The notes under the pieces: model-generated
The model's input: the letters and a program-made list of their open reading frames with translations, nothing else
The model's database searches: none
Told to the model about the DNA's origin: nothing
Translations under genes and position numbers: made by a program
From: a virus
Reading direction: 5' to 3' (one strand)
Length of the DNA: 64,000 nucleotides
Virus record (IMG/VR): IMGVR_UViG_3300008120_000004
Span: 1-64,000 of that record
In this document: in pieces, positions 16,246-24,860 of the stretch
How the letters are laid out: each line of letters starts with the position of its first letter
Numbering within the stretch: position 1 is the first letter of the stretch

Positions 16246-16437
16246 ATGCCATTAGTGCTCTCTAAAACCGTAGCTGCTACTGCTGTTTCGGCCGCAGTAG
16301 CTACTACAACCCCACAACAAGTTTGTTACTATGTTCCTACTAATCATGTATTCTGGGATAGAATAGAAACTGTAGTTGATGTTGTATGTGTAGTTGTTCC
16401 TCAACCTTTGAATGAAACTAAATGGAGTGAAAGATGA
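16246..16437 (+). CDS. small alanine/valine-rich protein, function unknown
   Basis: A 63-residue protein with a hydrophobic N-terminal half rich in A, V and T and two cysteine-valine segments. No good ribosome site is visible before ATG 16246, although the TATATTATG context is AT-rich. The cysteine- and valine-rich style recalls the exported gene just upstream, so it may act in the envelope. Confidence 0.45.
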   Translation: MPLVLSKTVAATAVSAAVATTTPQQVCYYVPTNHVFWDRIETVVDVVCVVVPQPLNETKWSER

Positions 16438-16955
16438 TACGCACCATCTACTTAGATATGGATGGAGTGGTAGCGGACTTCAATAAGTTCGCTTCTGACC
16501 TTTTAGGTCGTGAGATCGGCTGGAATGAAAAAGATCTTTCTTCCGAAGAATGGGATACACTTACTTCTGTAGAAAATTTTTACTTTAAGTTACCTTTAAT
16601 TGAAGAATCAACTATGCTCGTTGCGGCAGCTAAAAGTTTCTCAACAAGGTTTAAAGTAGAGTTTCTTACAGCTGTACCTCGAGCAACTACCATGCCTTCC
16701 GCTGCACTAGATAAGAAGATGTGGTTAGATAAGTACTTTCCAGGTTTTAAAGTTAATTACGGTCCTTATTCTAGAGACAAGCAGAAATGGGCTAAACCAG
16801 GTGATATACTGATAGATGATAAACGGTCTAACATAGAAGAATGGTTTAGCGCCGGTGGTATCGGTATCTTACATACAGGTGACTTTAAAGTAACGGTGGA
16901 TAATTTAATTAAAGCAGTAGATAATAATAGACCTACATTGTATAATTTTGATTGA
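16434..16955 (+). CDS. 5'(3')-deoxyribonucleotidase, HAD family
   Basis: A 173-residue HAD phosphatase of the NT5C type. The nucleophile motif I is YLDMDGVVADF (D8 and D10), motif II/III is less clear, and motif IV is the acidic pair ILIDDKRSN. It would remove phosphate from deoxynucleoside monophosphates, trimming pools in line with the phage thyX, dCMP deaminase and nrd genes. Confidence 0.8.
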   Translation: MIRTIYLDMDGVVADFNKFASDLLGREIGWNEKDLSSEEWDTLTSVENFYFKLPLIEESTMLVAAAKSFSTRFKVEFLTAVPRATTMPSAALDKKMWLDKYFPGFKVNYGPYSRDKQKWAKPGDILIDDKRSNIEEWFSAGGIGILHTGDFKVTVDNLIKAVDNNRPTLYNFD

Positions 16956-16964
16956 GGTTATTTT

Positions 16965-17159
16965 ATGAAAGAAGCAAGAGCTAATATTCGTAACTCTTAT
17001 CGACGTGAGATTATTTCTTATCTTAATGATTGTATGTATTACCTTAGGAAGAAAGGTAAAGAGGACGAGCTCTACATAGTCGAAATGATGTTGGATGTTA
17101 TTAAAGAAACAACTCCTGATAAAGAATTAGTATTTGATTCAAAGAAGCTAGGTTACTAA
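16965..17159 (+). CDS. small helical protein, function unknown
   Basis: A 64-residue charged protein with a long helix (DCMYYLRKKGKEDELYIVEMML). Its stop overlaps the next start. No family is recognised. Confidence 0.55.
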   Translation: MKEARANIRNSYRREIISYLNDCMYYLRKKGKEDELYIVEMMLDVIKETTPDKELVFDSKKLGY

Positions 17160-17359
17160 TGAAAAACCCACCAGGTAAACTTATAGAAGCTGAAGATGGC
17201 TCTGGGGACTGGATTCTAGAATTCAGTCCTGAATTTTTAGAAGAAAACGATTGGCGTGAAGGTGATACTATTAACTTCGATATGGAAAACGGTAATTTAA
17301 TAGTTAGAAACGCTACTAAAAAGGAACGAGATGAAAGTAACGATAGGCCCGTATCGTAA
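17159..17359 (+). CDS. AbrB/SpoVT-like swapped-hairpin protein
   Basis: A 66-residue protein with the pattern EFSPEFLEENDWREGDTINF then MENGNLIVRNATKKE. The L-G-W-K-E-G-D motif of AbrB/MazE-type DNA-binding beta barrels is recognisable. Similar small genes occur in marine T4-like phages. It may regulate transcription or be an orphan antitoxin; no toxin gene adjoins it. Confidence 0.55.
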   Translation: MKNPPGKLIEAEDGSGDWILEFSPEFLEENDWREGDTINFDMENGNLIVRNATKKERDESNDRPVS

Positions 17360-17999
17360 TTGGATTGGACCATATCAGATAGCTGAGAAGCTTCTTTTCT
17401 GGATGGACAGATTTAATGACGACCGTGTTCACGACTTTGGCACCTGGTTAGATAAAAATATTCCAGGGCTTACTCGTTTCTGCCATTGGGTAGAAAGTAA
17501 GAAAAAACGTAAGATTAAAATAAAGATTGATAAGTATGATACCTGGTCAATGGATCATACGCTTGCTTTAATTATTTTACCAATGCTTATTCAGCTTAGG
17601 GATACTAAGCATGGTTCACCACAAGTTGATTTAGAGGATGTTCCTAAAGAACTTCGCATAGTTGGCCACGAAGATTGGTCATCTCAATTAGAATTGAAAT
17701 TTGAGGATCATGAAAAATATGAGAAAGATTCTTGGGATATAACTCATCGTCGTTGGGATTGGGTTCTTAACGAGATGATTTTTGCCTTTGAATGTGTATT
17801 AAACGAAGACTGGGATGAGCAATTTTGGTCTGGTGAATTGGGTGAAATAAAGTTTATAGATACAGAAGATCCTAATTTAAAGAGTATGGAAATTTTAGGT
17901 AATCGCACCTGTGATTGGAAAGCCCGTCAAGAGATGCAAGATCGTATCTCTAACGGTTTAAGACTATTTGGAAAGTATTATCAAGGATTATGGGACTAG
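17331..17999 (+). CDS. conserved tailed-phage protein of unknown function
   Basis: A 222-residue tryptophan-rich acidic protein. Its opening (MKVTIGPYRNWIGPYQIAE), the WSMDHTLALIILPMLIQLRD core and the HRRWDWVLNEMIFAF segment match a family that I recall as widespread in myoviruses and podoviruses. No enzymatic motif is clear. ATG 17331 follows AAAGGAACGAG; it overlaps the next gene by ten bases. Confidence 0.75.
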   Translation: MKVTIGPYRNWIGPYQIAEKLLFWMDRFNDDRVHDFGTWLDKNIPGLTRFCHWVESKKKRKIKIKIDKYDTWSMDHTLALIILPMLIQLRDTKHGSPQVDLEDVPKELRIVGHEDWSSQLELKFEDHEKYEKDSWDITHRRWDWVLNEMIFAFECVLNEDWDEQFWSGELGEIKFIDTEDPNLKSMEILGNRTCDWKARQEMQDRISNGLRLFGKYYQGLWD

Positions 18000-18715
18000 A
18001 TAAAGCTCTTGTTATTATCCCTACGACAGGGAATGAAATTGTAAGTAATGCAATTAAATCGGTACTGCATCAAACGGTAGATGTAGACCTTTTACTTGTA
18101 TGTGACGGTAAAAAATTTAAACATGAAGTAGAAACTATTGTTTCTGAGTTTAATGATGACCGTATTGATGTATGTTATTTACCTTACAATACCGGTGGTG
18201 ATGGTTTTTATGGTCATAGAGTTATGGCTGGCTTCAGTCATCTAGTTAACCATGATTATATGCTTTTTTTAGATCAAGATAACTGGTATCAACCAGATCA
18301 CGTTGAAATTTGTTTAGATGAATTGAAACGTTTTAATTTTGATTATGTTTATTCACTAAGACGTATTCATGATGAGCATGGTAATTATGTTTGTGATGAT
18401 AATTGTGAATCTTTAGGTAGATGGCCTGTATGGGTAAATGATGATGCGTTTTTAGTTGATACTAGCTCTTACTGTTATAAGACAGAGTTCTTTAACCAGG
18501 TAGGTTATCTGTGGCATCATGGTTGGGGTGCTGATAGGCGCTTCTTTACTATCCTTAAAGATCACTTTAAGCATAAAAACTTCGGTTGTACTAGTAAATA
18601 CACTTTGAATTATCGTTGTGGTGGTAATCAAGGTTCGGTACAGCCAGAGTTCTTCCTACAGGGTAATGCTAAGATGGAAGAAAAGTATAAGGGTAAGTTT
18701 CCATGGCGCGATTAA
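17990..18715 (+). CDS. GT2-like glycosyltransferase
   Basis: A 241-residue GT-A enzyme: ALVIIPTTGNEIVSNAIKSVLHQ opens the nucleotide-binding fold and LFLDQDNWYQPDH contains the DxD motif near residue 92. It lies apart from the main glycan cassette and beside a cupin gene. The acceptor is unknown. Confidence 0.78.
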   Translation: MGLDKALVIIPTTGNEIVSNAIKSVLHQTVDVDLLLVCDGKKFKHEVETIVSEFNDDRIDVCYLPYNTGGDGFYGHRVMAGFSHLVNHDYMLFLDQDNWYQPDHVEICLDELKRFNFDYVYSLRRIHDEHGNYVCDDNCESLGRWPVWVNDDAFLVDTSSYCYKTEFFNQVGYLWHHGWGADRRFFTILKDHFKHKNFGCTSKYTLNYRCGGNQGSVQPEFFLQGNAKMEEKYKGKFPWRD

Positions 18716-19140
18716 GCGGTAAAGTTGAAAAAGGTTGGGGGTACGAAGATATATGGGTTACCTCCGATAAATACTGTAGTAAATTTATGCACTTTAAAAC
18801 AGGTGCTAAATTCTCAATGCATTTTCATGCTCAAAAAGAAGAAACCTGGTACATTCTTAAAGGTAAGTTTATAGTTACCTGGATCGATACAGATACAGCC
18901 GACCGGTATTCAAAAGAAGCAGTGGAGGGGGATATAGTACATAATCCCCCTTTGACTCCTCATCAACTTTATTGTATAGAAGAGGGGATTGTTTTAGAAG
19001 TATCTACACCCGACTCTGTAGAAGATAACTACAGAGTCGAACCGGGTGATAGTCAGTCGCGGGGTGGCGCAGAGGTAGCGCGCTGGACTCATAATCCAGA
19101 GGTCATAGGTTCGAATCCTATCCTCGCAACCATTATATAG
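18703..19140 (+). CDS. cupin protein reading through a tRNA gene
   Basis: A 145-residue frame. Residues 1 to about 115 form a single cupin barrel: GAKFSMHFHAQKEETWYILKG carries H-x-H and E metal ligands, and a later NPPLTPHQLYCIEEG gives the third histidine. It recalls sugar-phosphate isomerase or mannose-6-phosphate isomerase C-terminal cupins. The last ~28 residues are translated from the Met tRNA (typical RGGAEVAR..GSNPILAT string), because no stop occurs before 19138. The barrel is complete before that, so the tail is an add-on. Confidence 0.75.
   Translation: MARLSGKVEKGWGYEDIWVTSDKYCSKFMHFKTGAKFSMHFHAQKEETWYILKGKFIVTWIDTDTADRYSKEAVEGDIVHNPPLTPHQLYCIEEGIVLEVSTPDSVEDNYRVEPGDSQSRGGAEVARWTHNPEVIGSNPILATII
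19058..19132 (+). tRNA. tRNA-Met (CAT), initiator-like C1-A72 mismatch
   Basis: A 75-base cloverleaf: acceptor CGCGGGG/CCTCGCA with an unpaired C1-A72, D stem GCGC/GCGC, anticodon stem CTGGA/TCCAG, loop CTCATAA (CAT), T arm ATAGG-TTCGAAT-CCTAT, encoded CCA. The C1-A72 mismatch is the hallmark of bacterial initiator tRNA. The three G-C pairs of the initiator anticodon stem and A11-U24 are lacking. It lies wholly inside the cupin frame and ends one base before the stop of the minus-strand gene at 19133. Confidence 0.88.
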
Positions 19141-19591
19141 ATGTATTACAAATTGCTTTGTAAACCTCGTTTCTAGCAGTACCTTCTGCTGCAAGATCGG
19201 CTATCCAAGTACCCATTTCATGGTACTGTAGATATTGTACTGTATCATCTTCTGCAGAATATAAACTACCTAGTAAGTAGAGTTGTTTATTTGCACAATC
19301 TAACGCACCGTAAGTATAAACTCTCTTTACAGGTTTTTCCATATAGCTATAGATTTCATGACCATCATAAGATGTAAGTGATTGTATCATAAAGTATCCG
19401 TTTTTATTTTCTACTTCACCTTTTGCAAGATAAACGTTATAGTTAGATTCTTTAGCTACAAAGTACCAATCATTTTCATCATATGATATAAATTGTTCGT
19501 TACCTACTGGTGTAACCTTTAGTCTTAATGGTTCAGCGCCGGCATTTAATATTGACATTAAGAACAATATAGCAAAGAGCAAGATATTCAT
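19133..19591 (-). CDS. exported protein, function unknown
   Basis: A 152-residue minus-strand protein with a signal peptide (MNILLFAILFLMSILNAGA). The mature part holds about four cysteines including CANKQLY and ends AICNTSI. ATG at 19591 is preferred: it overlaps the stop of the upstream gene as ATGA, while the longer frame lacks a signal peptide at its start. It is likely periplasmic. Confidence 0.65.
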   Translation of the reverse strand: MNILLFAILFLMSILNAGAEPLRLKVTPVGNEQFISYDENDWYFVAKESNYNVYLAKGEVENKNGYFMIQSLTSYDGHEIYSYMEKPVKRVYTYGALDCANKQLYLLGSLYSAEDDTVQYLQYHEMGTWIADLAAEGTARNEVYKAICNTSI

Positions 19592-20382
19592 TTTCGTTCC
19601 TTTAAAATTAAGTATTCGGGTTCGCAGTCGACCCACTTTAAGTTGTTGTAGTGCTGGTATGGCCAAGTTCCTTTTGGGAGTAGACAAATACCTAGTTCAG
19701 GATTATTTTCAATTCTAACCTGAACTACTGCCCACACAAGCCAGCTTAAGTACATTGTAAGAACGAAAGCTATGCCGTATTTGTACGCGTTACATTTTAT
19801 ATGCTCTAATCTTTTCTTTCTTTTCGCTGCAGCAATTTTATCTGCAGCTCTTTTTTTAGTCCATGCAACTGCCTGTTCCTTTTTCATCTTCTCCATCATT
19901 TTCTCTACACGGGTGTATAGATCACCTAATTCTGTAGGGCAGTTGTAAACCATAAGCTCACGTAACTCTGCTTGCATAGCCGTAAGCCTACTTTGCATTA
20001 AAACACGTTGTAAAGCTCTTTTTCCTAGACTTGTTTCTCCTGTATAAACTTCTTGAGCATGTTTTTCTTCTTCTTCAAATATAGCGGTGCACTTAGCATA
20101 ATTTTCAAAGTAAACACCTAACTCTTCTCCAATGGTAGTGTAAATGTCGTTAGGTTGTTTTTTACTTAATTCTATTATTCGATTTTTTTCTTCTACGTAT
20201 TGGTTCTTCTCAGCTATAGTAGGGGGTTTATCTTTATGACGAGAGTTAAACTGTGACTCTAAATCGTCTAGTACCCCTTTTACATCCCCGGCTACCCCGG
20301 AGAGTTCTTTATATAATTCACATCCTTTTTTTACTGCTTGCACCGCACCATTTGCTAAGGCAAAAAGTGTTAGCGGATCCAT
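19588..20382 (-). CDS. membrane-anchored helical protein, function unknown
   Basis: A 264-residue protein starting MDPLTLFALANGAVQAVKKG. It has a long charged helical region, probably coiled coil, a single membrane segment near residue 210 (YGIAFVLTMYLSWLVWAVV) and a short C-terminal tail with two cysteines. Similar proteins occur in other marine myoviruses in reverse-strand virion blocks, so a structural role is possible. It is the first gene of a two-gene minus-strand islet. Confidence 0.6.
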   Translation of the reverse strand: MDPLTLFALANGAVQAVKKGCELYKELSGVAGDVKGVLDDLESQFNSRHKDKPPTIAEKNQYVEEKNRIIELSKKQPNDIYTTIGEELGVYFENYAKCTAIFEEEEKHAQEVYTGETSLGKRALQRVLMQSRLTAMQAELRELMVYNCPTELGDLYTRVEKMMEKMKKEQAVAWTKKRAADKIAAAKRKKRLEHIKCNAYKYGIAFVLTMYLSWLVWAVVQVRIENNPELGICLLPKGTWPYQHYNNLKWVDCEPEYLILKERK

Positions 20383-20395
20383 TTACCCTTCTCTA

Positions 20396-20424
20396 TTGTT
20401 TAGTACATAAATATCCTATATAAT
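20396..20424 (+). promoter_or_regulatory. promoter TTGTTT-N17-TATAAT for DNA polymerase
   Basis: TATAAT at 20419-20424 with TTGTTT 17 bases upstream. Transcription would begin about seven bases after the -10, at or just before the polymerase ATG at 20432. No Shine-Dalgarno lies between, so this could give a leaderless mRNA. Confidence 0.5.
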
Positions 20425-20431
20425 CTAAAAT

Positions 20432-22942
20432 ATGCTATACTATACCAATATTGTTACTCGCGGCAATTTCGTTTACTTTCGTGGTGTTCACGACGGTAAA
20501 CGCATAAATGAAAAAATACCTTTCAAGCCCTCACTCTTCGTTCGTTCAGGTAAAGAGACAAAATATAAATCTCTTACAGGTGAGAATCTCGAAAGAATAA
20601 GATTCGACAGTCTCAACGAAGCTAGAGATTTCATTAAGAATTATAAGGAAGTTAGTAACTTTCCAATCTATGGAAATACTAATTTCGTATATCAATTCAT
20701 TAGCAAACTTTTTCCAGGTATTATAAAGTTTGATACGTCACATATGAAAATTGTGACCATTGATATAGAAACATCTACTGAGTATGGCTTTCCTGACCCT
20801 CGAACTGCTCAAGAAGAGATCTTGCTGATTACCGTACAAGATTTTAATACCAAGAGATCTTTGTCTTTTGGTTGTAAACCCTACTTGTGCAAAACCGAAG
20901 ATTCAGAATATATTCAATGTAATGATGAATTCGATTTATTACGTAAGTTTATTGACCATCTTAAAAAGGATTATCCAGATATTATAACTGGATGGAACGT
21001 TCAACTATTCGATATTGCATATTTATCTTCCCGAATTGAACGAGTATTAGGTAAGGATTCACTTAGCGAATGCTCACCCTGGGGGATGGTCCAGTTTAGA
21101 GAAGTCCCATTCTCCAGAGGTAGGACAGTGATGGCTTGCGACTGGCATGGTATCTCAGTGCTGGATTACATGGATCTATATAAGAAATTCTCATATAAGG
21201 TTCAAGAGTCTTATTCTCTAGATTATATCTCTAAAGAAGAGTTAGGTAAGCAGAAGATCAAACATAACTATGGATCATTCAAAGAATTCTATACAAAAGA
21301 TTGGGAATTATTCGTAGACTATAATATTACAGACGTAAGACTAGTTGATGAACTAGAAGATAAGATGAAGCTTATTAATCTTATCTTGACTATGGCGTAT
21401 GATGCTAAGTGTAACTTTTTAGATATCTTCTCTTCAGTTCGCACCTGGGACTGTATACTGTATAATGCGTTGTTAAAGCGAGACATCATAGTACATAATC
21501 CACCAGGAGTGGACCCGGAAAGTGATAGACAGATTATGGGTGCGTACGTTAAAGAACCTGTACCTGGTCAGTATGATTGGGTAGTATCTTTTGACGCTAC
21601 TTCGCTGTATCCTTCCATAATTATGTCCTGGAATATGTCTCCTGAGACATTAATTAACGGTCAAAAGTACTTAGCAGATGACGAAAGATCGATACAAAAA
21701 TTACTCGATAGAGAGTTCATAACTGATAATTTAAAAGAGAAAAACTATGCAATGACTGCTAACGGTCAATGTTTTAGTAGAGAAAAGAAAGGTATCTTTC
21801 CTGAGCTGATTGAATTTTATTTTGCTGAACGGCAGAAAGCTAAGAAGCTCATGTTAGAGATGCAGACGTTGTACGAAGAAACAAAAGATGAAAAATATCT
21901 AAAAGAGGTATCTAGTTTAAATTCTAAACAGATGGCAGCGAAGATTTTGATGAACTCGCTTTACGGTGCCATGGGTAACATTTACTTTAGATACTATGAT
22001 ATACGAGTGGCTGAAGGTATTACCATGACCGGTCAATTTATTATTAGATCGGTCGCCAACAAACTTAACGAATTTATTAATAAGGAGTGTAAAACAAATG
22101 GAATTGATTATTCTTTTTATTCTGATACTGATTCTACCTATTTTACCTTGGGTAATTATGTCAAAAATGTCGGCAAAGATGGACCAACGACCGGACTTGT
22201 GGAACAAATTGACCACTATTGCAGTACCAGAATCGAGCCTACTATCAACGCAACCTGCGACGAAGTCTCAAACTACCTCAACGCCTACCAAAAGAAAATC
22301 AAGTTCAAAAGAGAAGTAATCGCTGATCGGGGTGTTTGGATTGCTAAAAAACGCTATGCATTAAACGTACACAATGCAGAGGGTGTTGTTTACGACCCAC
22401 CTAAACTCAAAGTGTTGGGTATGGAGATTGTTCGGTCATCGACACCCGCTCCTGTACGTAAAGCTCTTAAAGAAGCGGTAAGTATTGTTCTAACTAAAGA
22501 TGAAGAAACGCTAAGAGCTTTTGTAAATAAACTGGAAAGTGAGTGGAGAAAGTTAGAACCAGAGGAGATATCTTTTCCACGAAGTGTTAATGGGTTGAAA
22601 GAGTATAGCGATAAGACTAGTATCTTCCGAAAAGGTACTCCGATTCATGTGAGGGGTGCCTTGATATATAATCATTTAATACGTAGTAGAGAACTTGAAA
22701 AACAATATCAGTTTATTCAAGAAGGTGACAAAATTAAGTTCGTTTATTTGAAGGAGCCGAATCCTTACAGTACCCATGTAATTACTTTCAATTCGGTTAT
22801 TCCAAAAGAACTTAGACTTCGTGAATATGTAGATTATGAAACTATGTTTGAAAAGTCGTTTCTAGAACCGCTTAATTCATTATTAAAATGTGTTGGGTGG
22901 AATATAAAAGAACAAGCCACATTAGAAGGATTATTTGTATGA
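20432..22942 (+). CDS. 43: family B DNA polymerase (T4 gp43-like)
   Basis: An 836-residue replicative polymerase, slightly shorter than T4 gp43 (898). Exonuclease motifs are visible: TIDIETS near residue 110, GWNVQLFDIAYL near 188 and YNITDVRLVDE near 298. Polymerase motifs A (DATSLYPS near 387), B region (NSLYG near 508) and C (YSDTDST near 563) are intact, so both synthesis and proofreading should work. It is likely driven by its own promoter at 20396. It acts with clamp 45, loader 44/62, helicase 41 and primase 61. Confidence 0.97.
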   Translation: MLYYTNIVTRGNFVYFRGVHDGKRINEKIPFKPSLFVRSGKETKYKSLTGENLERIRFDSLNEARDFIKNYKEVSNFPIYGNTNFVYQFISKLFPGIIKFDTSHMKIVTIDIETSTEYGFPDPRTAQEEILLITVQDFNTKRSLSFGCKPYLCKTEDSEYIQCNDEFDLLRKFIDHLKKDYPDIITGWNVQLFDIAYLSSRIERVLGKDSLSECSPWGMVQFREVPFSRGRTVMACDWHGISVLDYMDLYKKFSYKVQESYSLDYISKEELGKQKIKHNYGSFKEFYTKDWELFVDYNITDVRLVDELEDKMKLINLILTMAYDAKCNFLDIFSSVRTWDCILYNALLKRDIIVHNPPGVDPESDRQIMGAYVKEPVPGQYDWVVSFDATSLYPSIIMSWNMSPETLINGQKYLADDERSIQKLLDREFITDNLKEKNYAMTANGQCFSREKKGIFPELIEFYFAERQKAKKLMLEMQTLYEETKDEKYLKEVSSLNSKQMAAKILMNSLYGAMGNIYFRYYDIRVAEGITMTGQFIIRSVANKLNEFINKECKTNGIDYSFYSDTDSTYFTLGNYVKNVGKDGPTTGLVEQIDHYCSTRIEPTINATCDEVSNYLNAYQKKIKFKREVIADRGVWIAKKRYALNVHNAEGVVYDPPKLKVLGMEIVRSSTPAPVRKALKEAVSIVLTKDEETLRAFVNKLESEWRKLEPEEISFPRSVNGLKEYSDKTSIFRKGTPIHVRGALIYNHLIRSRELEKQYQFIQEGDKIKFVYLKEPNPYSTHVITFNSVIPKELRLREYVDYETMFEKSFLEPLNSLLKCVGWNIKEQATLEGLFV

Positions 22943-23376
22943 AAAAATTATTACTTTTACTAGCATTCTTACCCCTCCTTACATTTGCTCAAGGTAAACA
23001 GAAACCAGGCGTACTTTATGATGTAACCATTACACGCGTTAAAGATGGAGACACCGTAGCGTTTCAGGCTAACTGGCTTCCTGACCCACTACCTAAAGAA
23101 CTCGCAGTGAGAGTGTTCGGGGTTGATACTCCAGAAAAAGGTCATCGCGCACAATGCCCCGCTGAAGACGCGAAAGGTAAGGCAGCGTCTGAGTTTACTA
23201 AAAACGCTGTTGCTAAGTCGTTAAAGCGTCAAGTGCTATTAATGGACTGGGATAAGTTTGGTGGTAGAGTGTTAGGTGATGTAATTTTAGACGGGCAAAG
23301 CCTTCGTCAAATGCTTATTCAAAATGGTTATGCAAGAGAGTATTACGGTGAAGCGAAACAAAGCTGGTGCAATTGA
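22939..23376 (+). CDS. exported thermonuclease-like nuclease (SNase domain)
   Basis: A 145-residue protein with a signal peptide (MKKLLLLLAFLPLLTFA) followed by a staphylococcal-nuclease fold: ITRVKDGDTVAF, the calcium/active-site strand RVFGVDTPEKG (R and E), and FGGRVLGDV with the second catalytic arginine. Four-base overlap with the polymerase stop gives the start at ATG 22939. A secreted nuclease placed between polymerase and uvsX is curious: it could digest DNA in the periplasm, for instance of superinfecting phages, or scavenge nucleotides. Confidence 0.85.
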   Translation: MKKLLLLLAFLPLLTFAQGKQKPGVLYDVTITRVKDGDTVAFQANWLPDPLPKELAVRVFGVDTPEKGHRAQCPAEDAKGKAASEFTKNAVAKSLKRQVLLMDWDKFGGRVLGDVILDGQSLRQMLIQNGYAREYYGEAKQSWCN

Positions 23377-23401
23377 TATACAGAACTTTATACTCTATAA
23401 T
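23373..23401 (+). promoter_or_regulatory. promoter TTGATA-N17-TATAAT for uvsX
   Basis: TTGATA overlaps the end of the nuclease gene, with 17 bases to a perfect TATAAT at 23396-23401. The uvsX ATG lies 33 bases further. Confidence 0.6.
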
Positions 23402-23433
23402 ACAAGATAATACAAAATACATACGAGGTTATT

Positions 23434-24498
23434 ATGAGTCTTTTGGACAAGTTGAAAAAAAATACTACTATTAAAGAGACAGATATACTATCTGATTCCA
23501 AGTTTTTTAATTCTAAGGACCTGATACAAACGTCAGTTCCGATGATCAATGTTGCACTTTCGGGCCGTCTTGACGGCGGCCTTACTCCTGGGTTAACAGT
23601 GTTTGCTGGACCCTCTAAGCATTTTAAAACCGCCTTTGCATTACTACTAGCAAAGTCATACCTGGAAAAATACGATGATGCAGCTATTCTTTTTTATGAT
23701 AGCGAGTTTGGGTCTCCTCAGTCTTACTTTGATAGCTTTGGCATTGATACGAAGAGAGTGGTCCATACTCCTATCACCGATATTGAGCAACTTAAGCACG
23801 ACTCAATGGCTCAACTTAGCAATATTGAGCGCGGGGATCACGTTATCATCATCGTTGATTCTGTTGGTAATTTAGCATCTAGAAAAGAAGTAGAAGATGC
23901 TATTGACGGTAAGTCAGTAGCTGATATGTCAAGGGCTAAGCAACTCAAGTCATTATTCAGAATGGTAACACCACATTTGACCATGAAGGATATTCCTATG
24001 GTAGTGGTTAATCATACCTATAAAGAGATTGGTTTATATCCTAGAGATATTGTTTCTGGTGGTACGGGTGTTTACTACTCCGCTGATAATATTTACATTA
24101 TCGGTCGTCAGCAGGATAAAGATGGTTCTGAATTGATCGGTTATAGCTTTATTATTAACGTTGAGAAATCACGTTATGTAAAAGAGAAATCTAAAATTGC
24201 TATTGATGTAAGTTTTGAAGGTGGTATTAGTAGATGGTCTGGTCTCCTGGATGTAGCTTTAGAGGGTGGGTTTGTAACTAAACCATCCAACGGTTGGTAT
24301 CAACGTAAAGGAGATGAAGCAAAGTATAGACTGAAAGATACAATGACTAAGGACTTCTGGTTACCTATTTTAAAGAAGCAAGAGTTTTCCGACTTTGTAT
24401 CTAGTAAGTACCAAATCTCTTCATCGGATTTGATAGGCAGTGATCTATCTGAGGAATGGGAAGATATTAACGCAGAGTATGATAAGGTAGAGACATAA
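23434..24498 (+). CDS. uvsX: UvsX RecA-like recombinase
   Basis: A 354-residue RecA-fold protein. The atypical phage Walker A GPSKHFKTA lies near residue 60, a Walker B-like strand VIIIVDSVGNL near 135, and VVVNHTYKE follows. The C-terminus is acidic as in T4 UvsX. It catalyses strand exchange for recombination-dependent replication. It is transcribed with the following gene and helicase 41. Confidence 0.93.
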   Translation: MSLLDKLKKNTTIKETDILSDSKFFNSKDLIQTSVPMINVALSGRLDGGLTPGLTVFAGPSKHFKTAFALLLAKSYLEKYDDAAILFYDSEFGSPQSYFDSFGIDTKRVVHTPITDIEQLKHDSMAQLSNIERGDHVIIIVDSVGNLASRKEVEDAIDGKSVADMSRAKQLKSLFRMVTPHLTMKDIPMVVVNHTYKEIGLYPRDIVSGGTGVYYSADNIYIIGRQQDKDGSELIGYSFIINVEKSRYVKEKSKIAIDVSFEGGISRWSGLLDVALEGGFVTKPSNGWYQRKGDEAKYRLKDTMTKDFWLPILKKQEFSDFVSSKYQISSSDLIGSDLSEEWEDINAEYDKVET

Positions 24499-24860
24499 TG
24501 GGTAGAAGAATTACACATGAGGTTAATTTCTTCGAGGACGGGGACATTACTCCTAATAAGGGGTATAGAAACAAGTTATTTAAACCCTGGTTTCAAGATG
24601 AGAGCTGGGGTGTAGAAATTATTGACGGTTACTACAAAGACACTATCGTACAGTTTAAAGAGATTGAATTTGTAGAGAGTGAAGAAGGTAATATTAGTCT
24701 AGATTACCATCTTATTCATAGACCTGCTGTTATCACCTCAGAAGAAATACAAAGTGAGGAGTTTAAAGGTTTGTTATCTATAATTATAGAAGATGTTCTT
24801 AGAGAAGCCCTGGAAGCAAATGAGACTAGAGACAACCATTCTGAAAAATCTGGTTCATAA
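24498..24860 (+). CDS. conserved protein between uvsX and helicase, function unknown
   Basis: A 120-residue acidic protein that begins at the last base of the uvsX stop. It contains a DESWGVEIIDGYYKDTIVQF segment and an acidic helical C-terminus. Similar genes sit at this position in marine T4-like phages. The C-terminal 40 bases overlap the helicase gene. Confidence 0.65.
   Translation: MGRRITHEVNFFEDGDITPNKGYRNKLFKPWFQDESWGVEIIDGYYKDTIVQFKEIEFVESEEGNISLDYHLIHRPAVITSEEIQSEEFKGLLSIIIEDVLREALEANETRDNHSEKSGS

Noticed and set aside
22098-22319. 73-codon membrane-protein-like frame within gene 43
   Set aside because: It overlaps polymerase motif C in another frame and has an opening hydrophobic run caused by the out-of-frame reading; no own ribosome site of note beyond AAGGAG-like chance.
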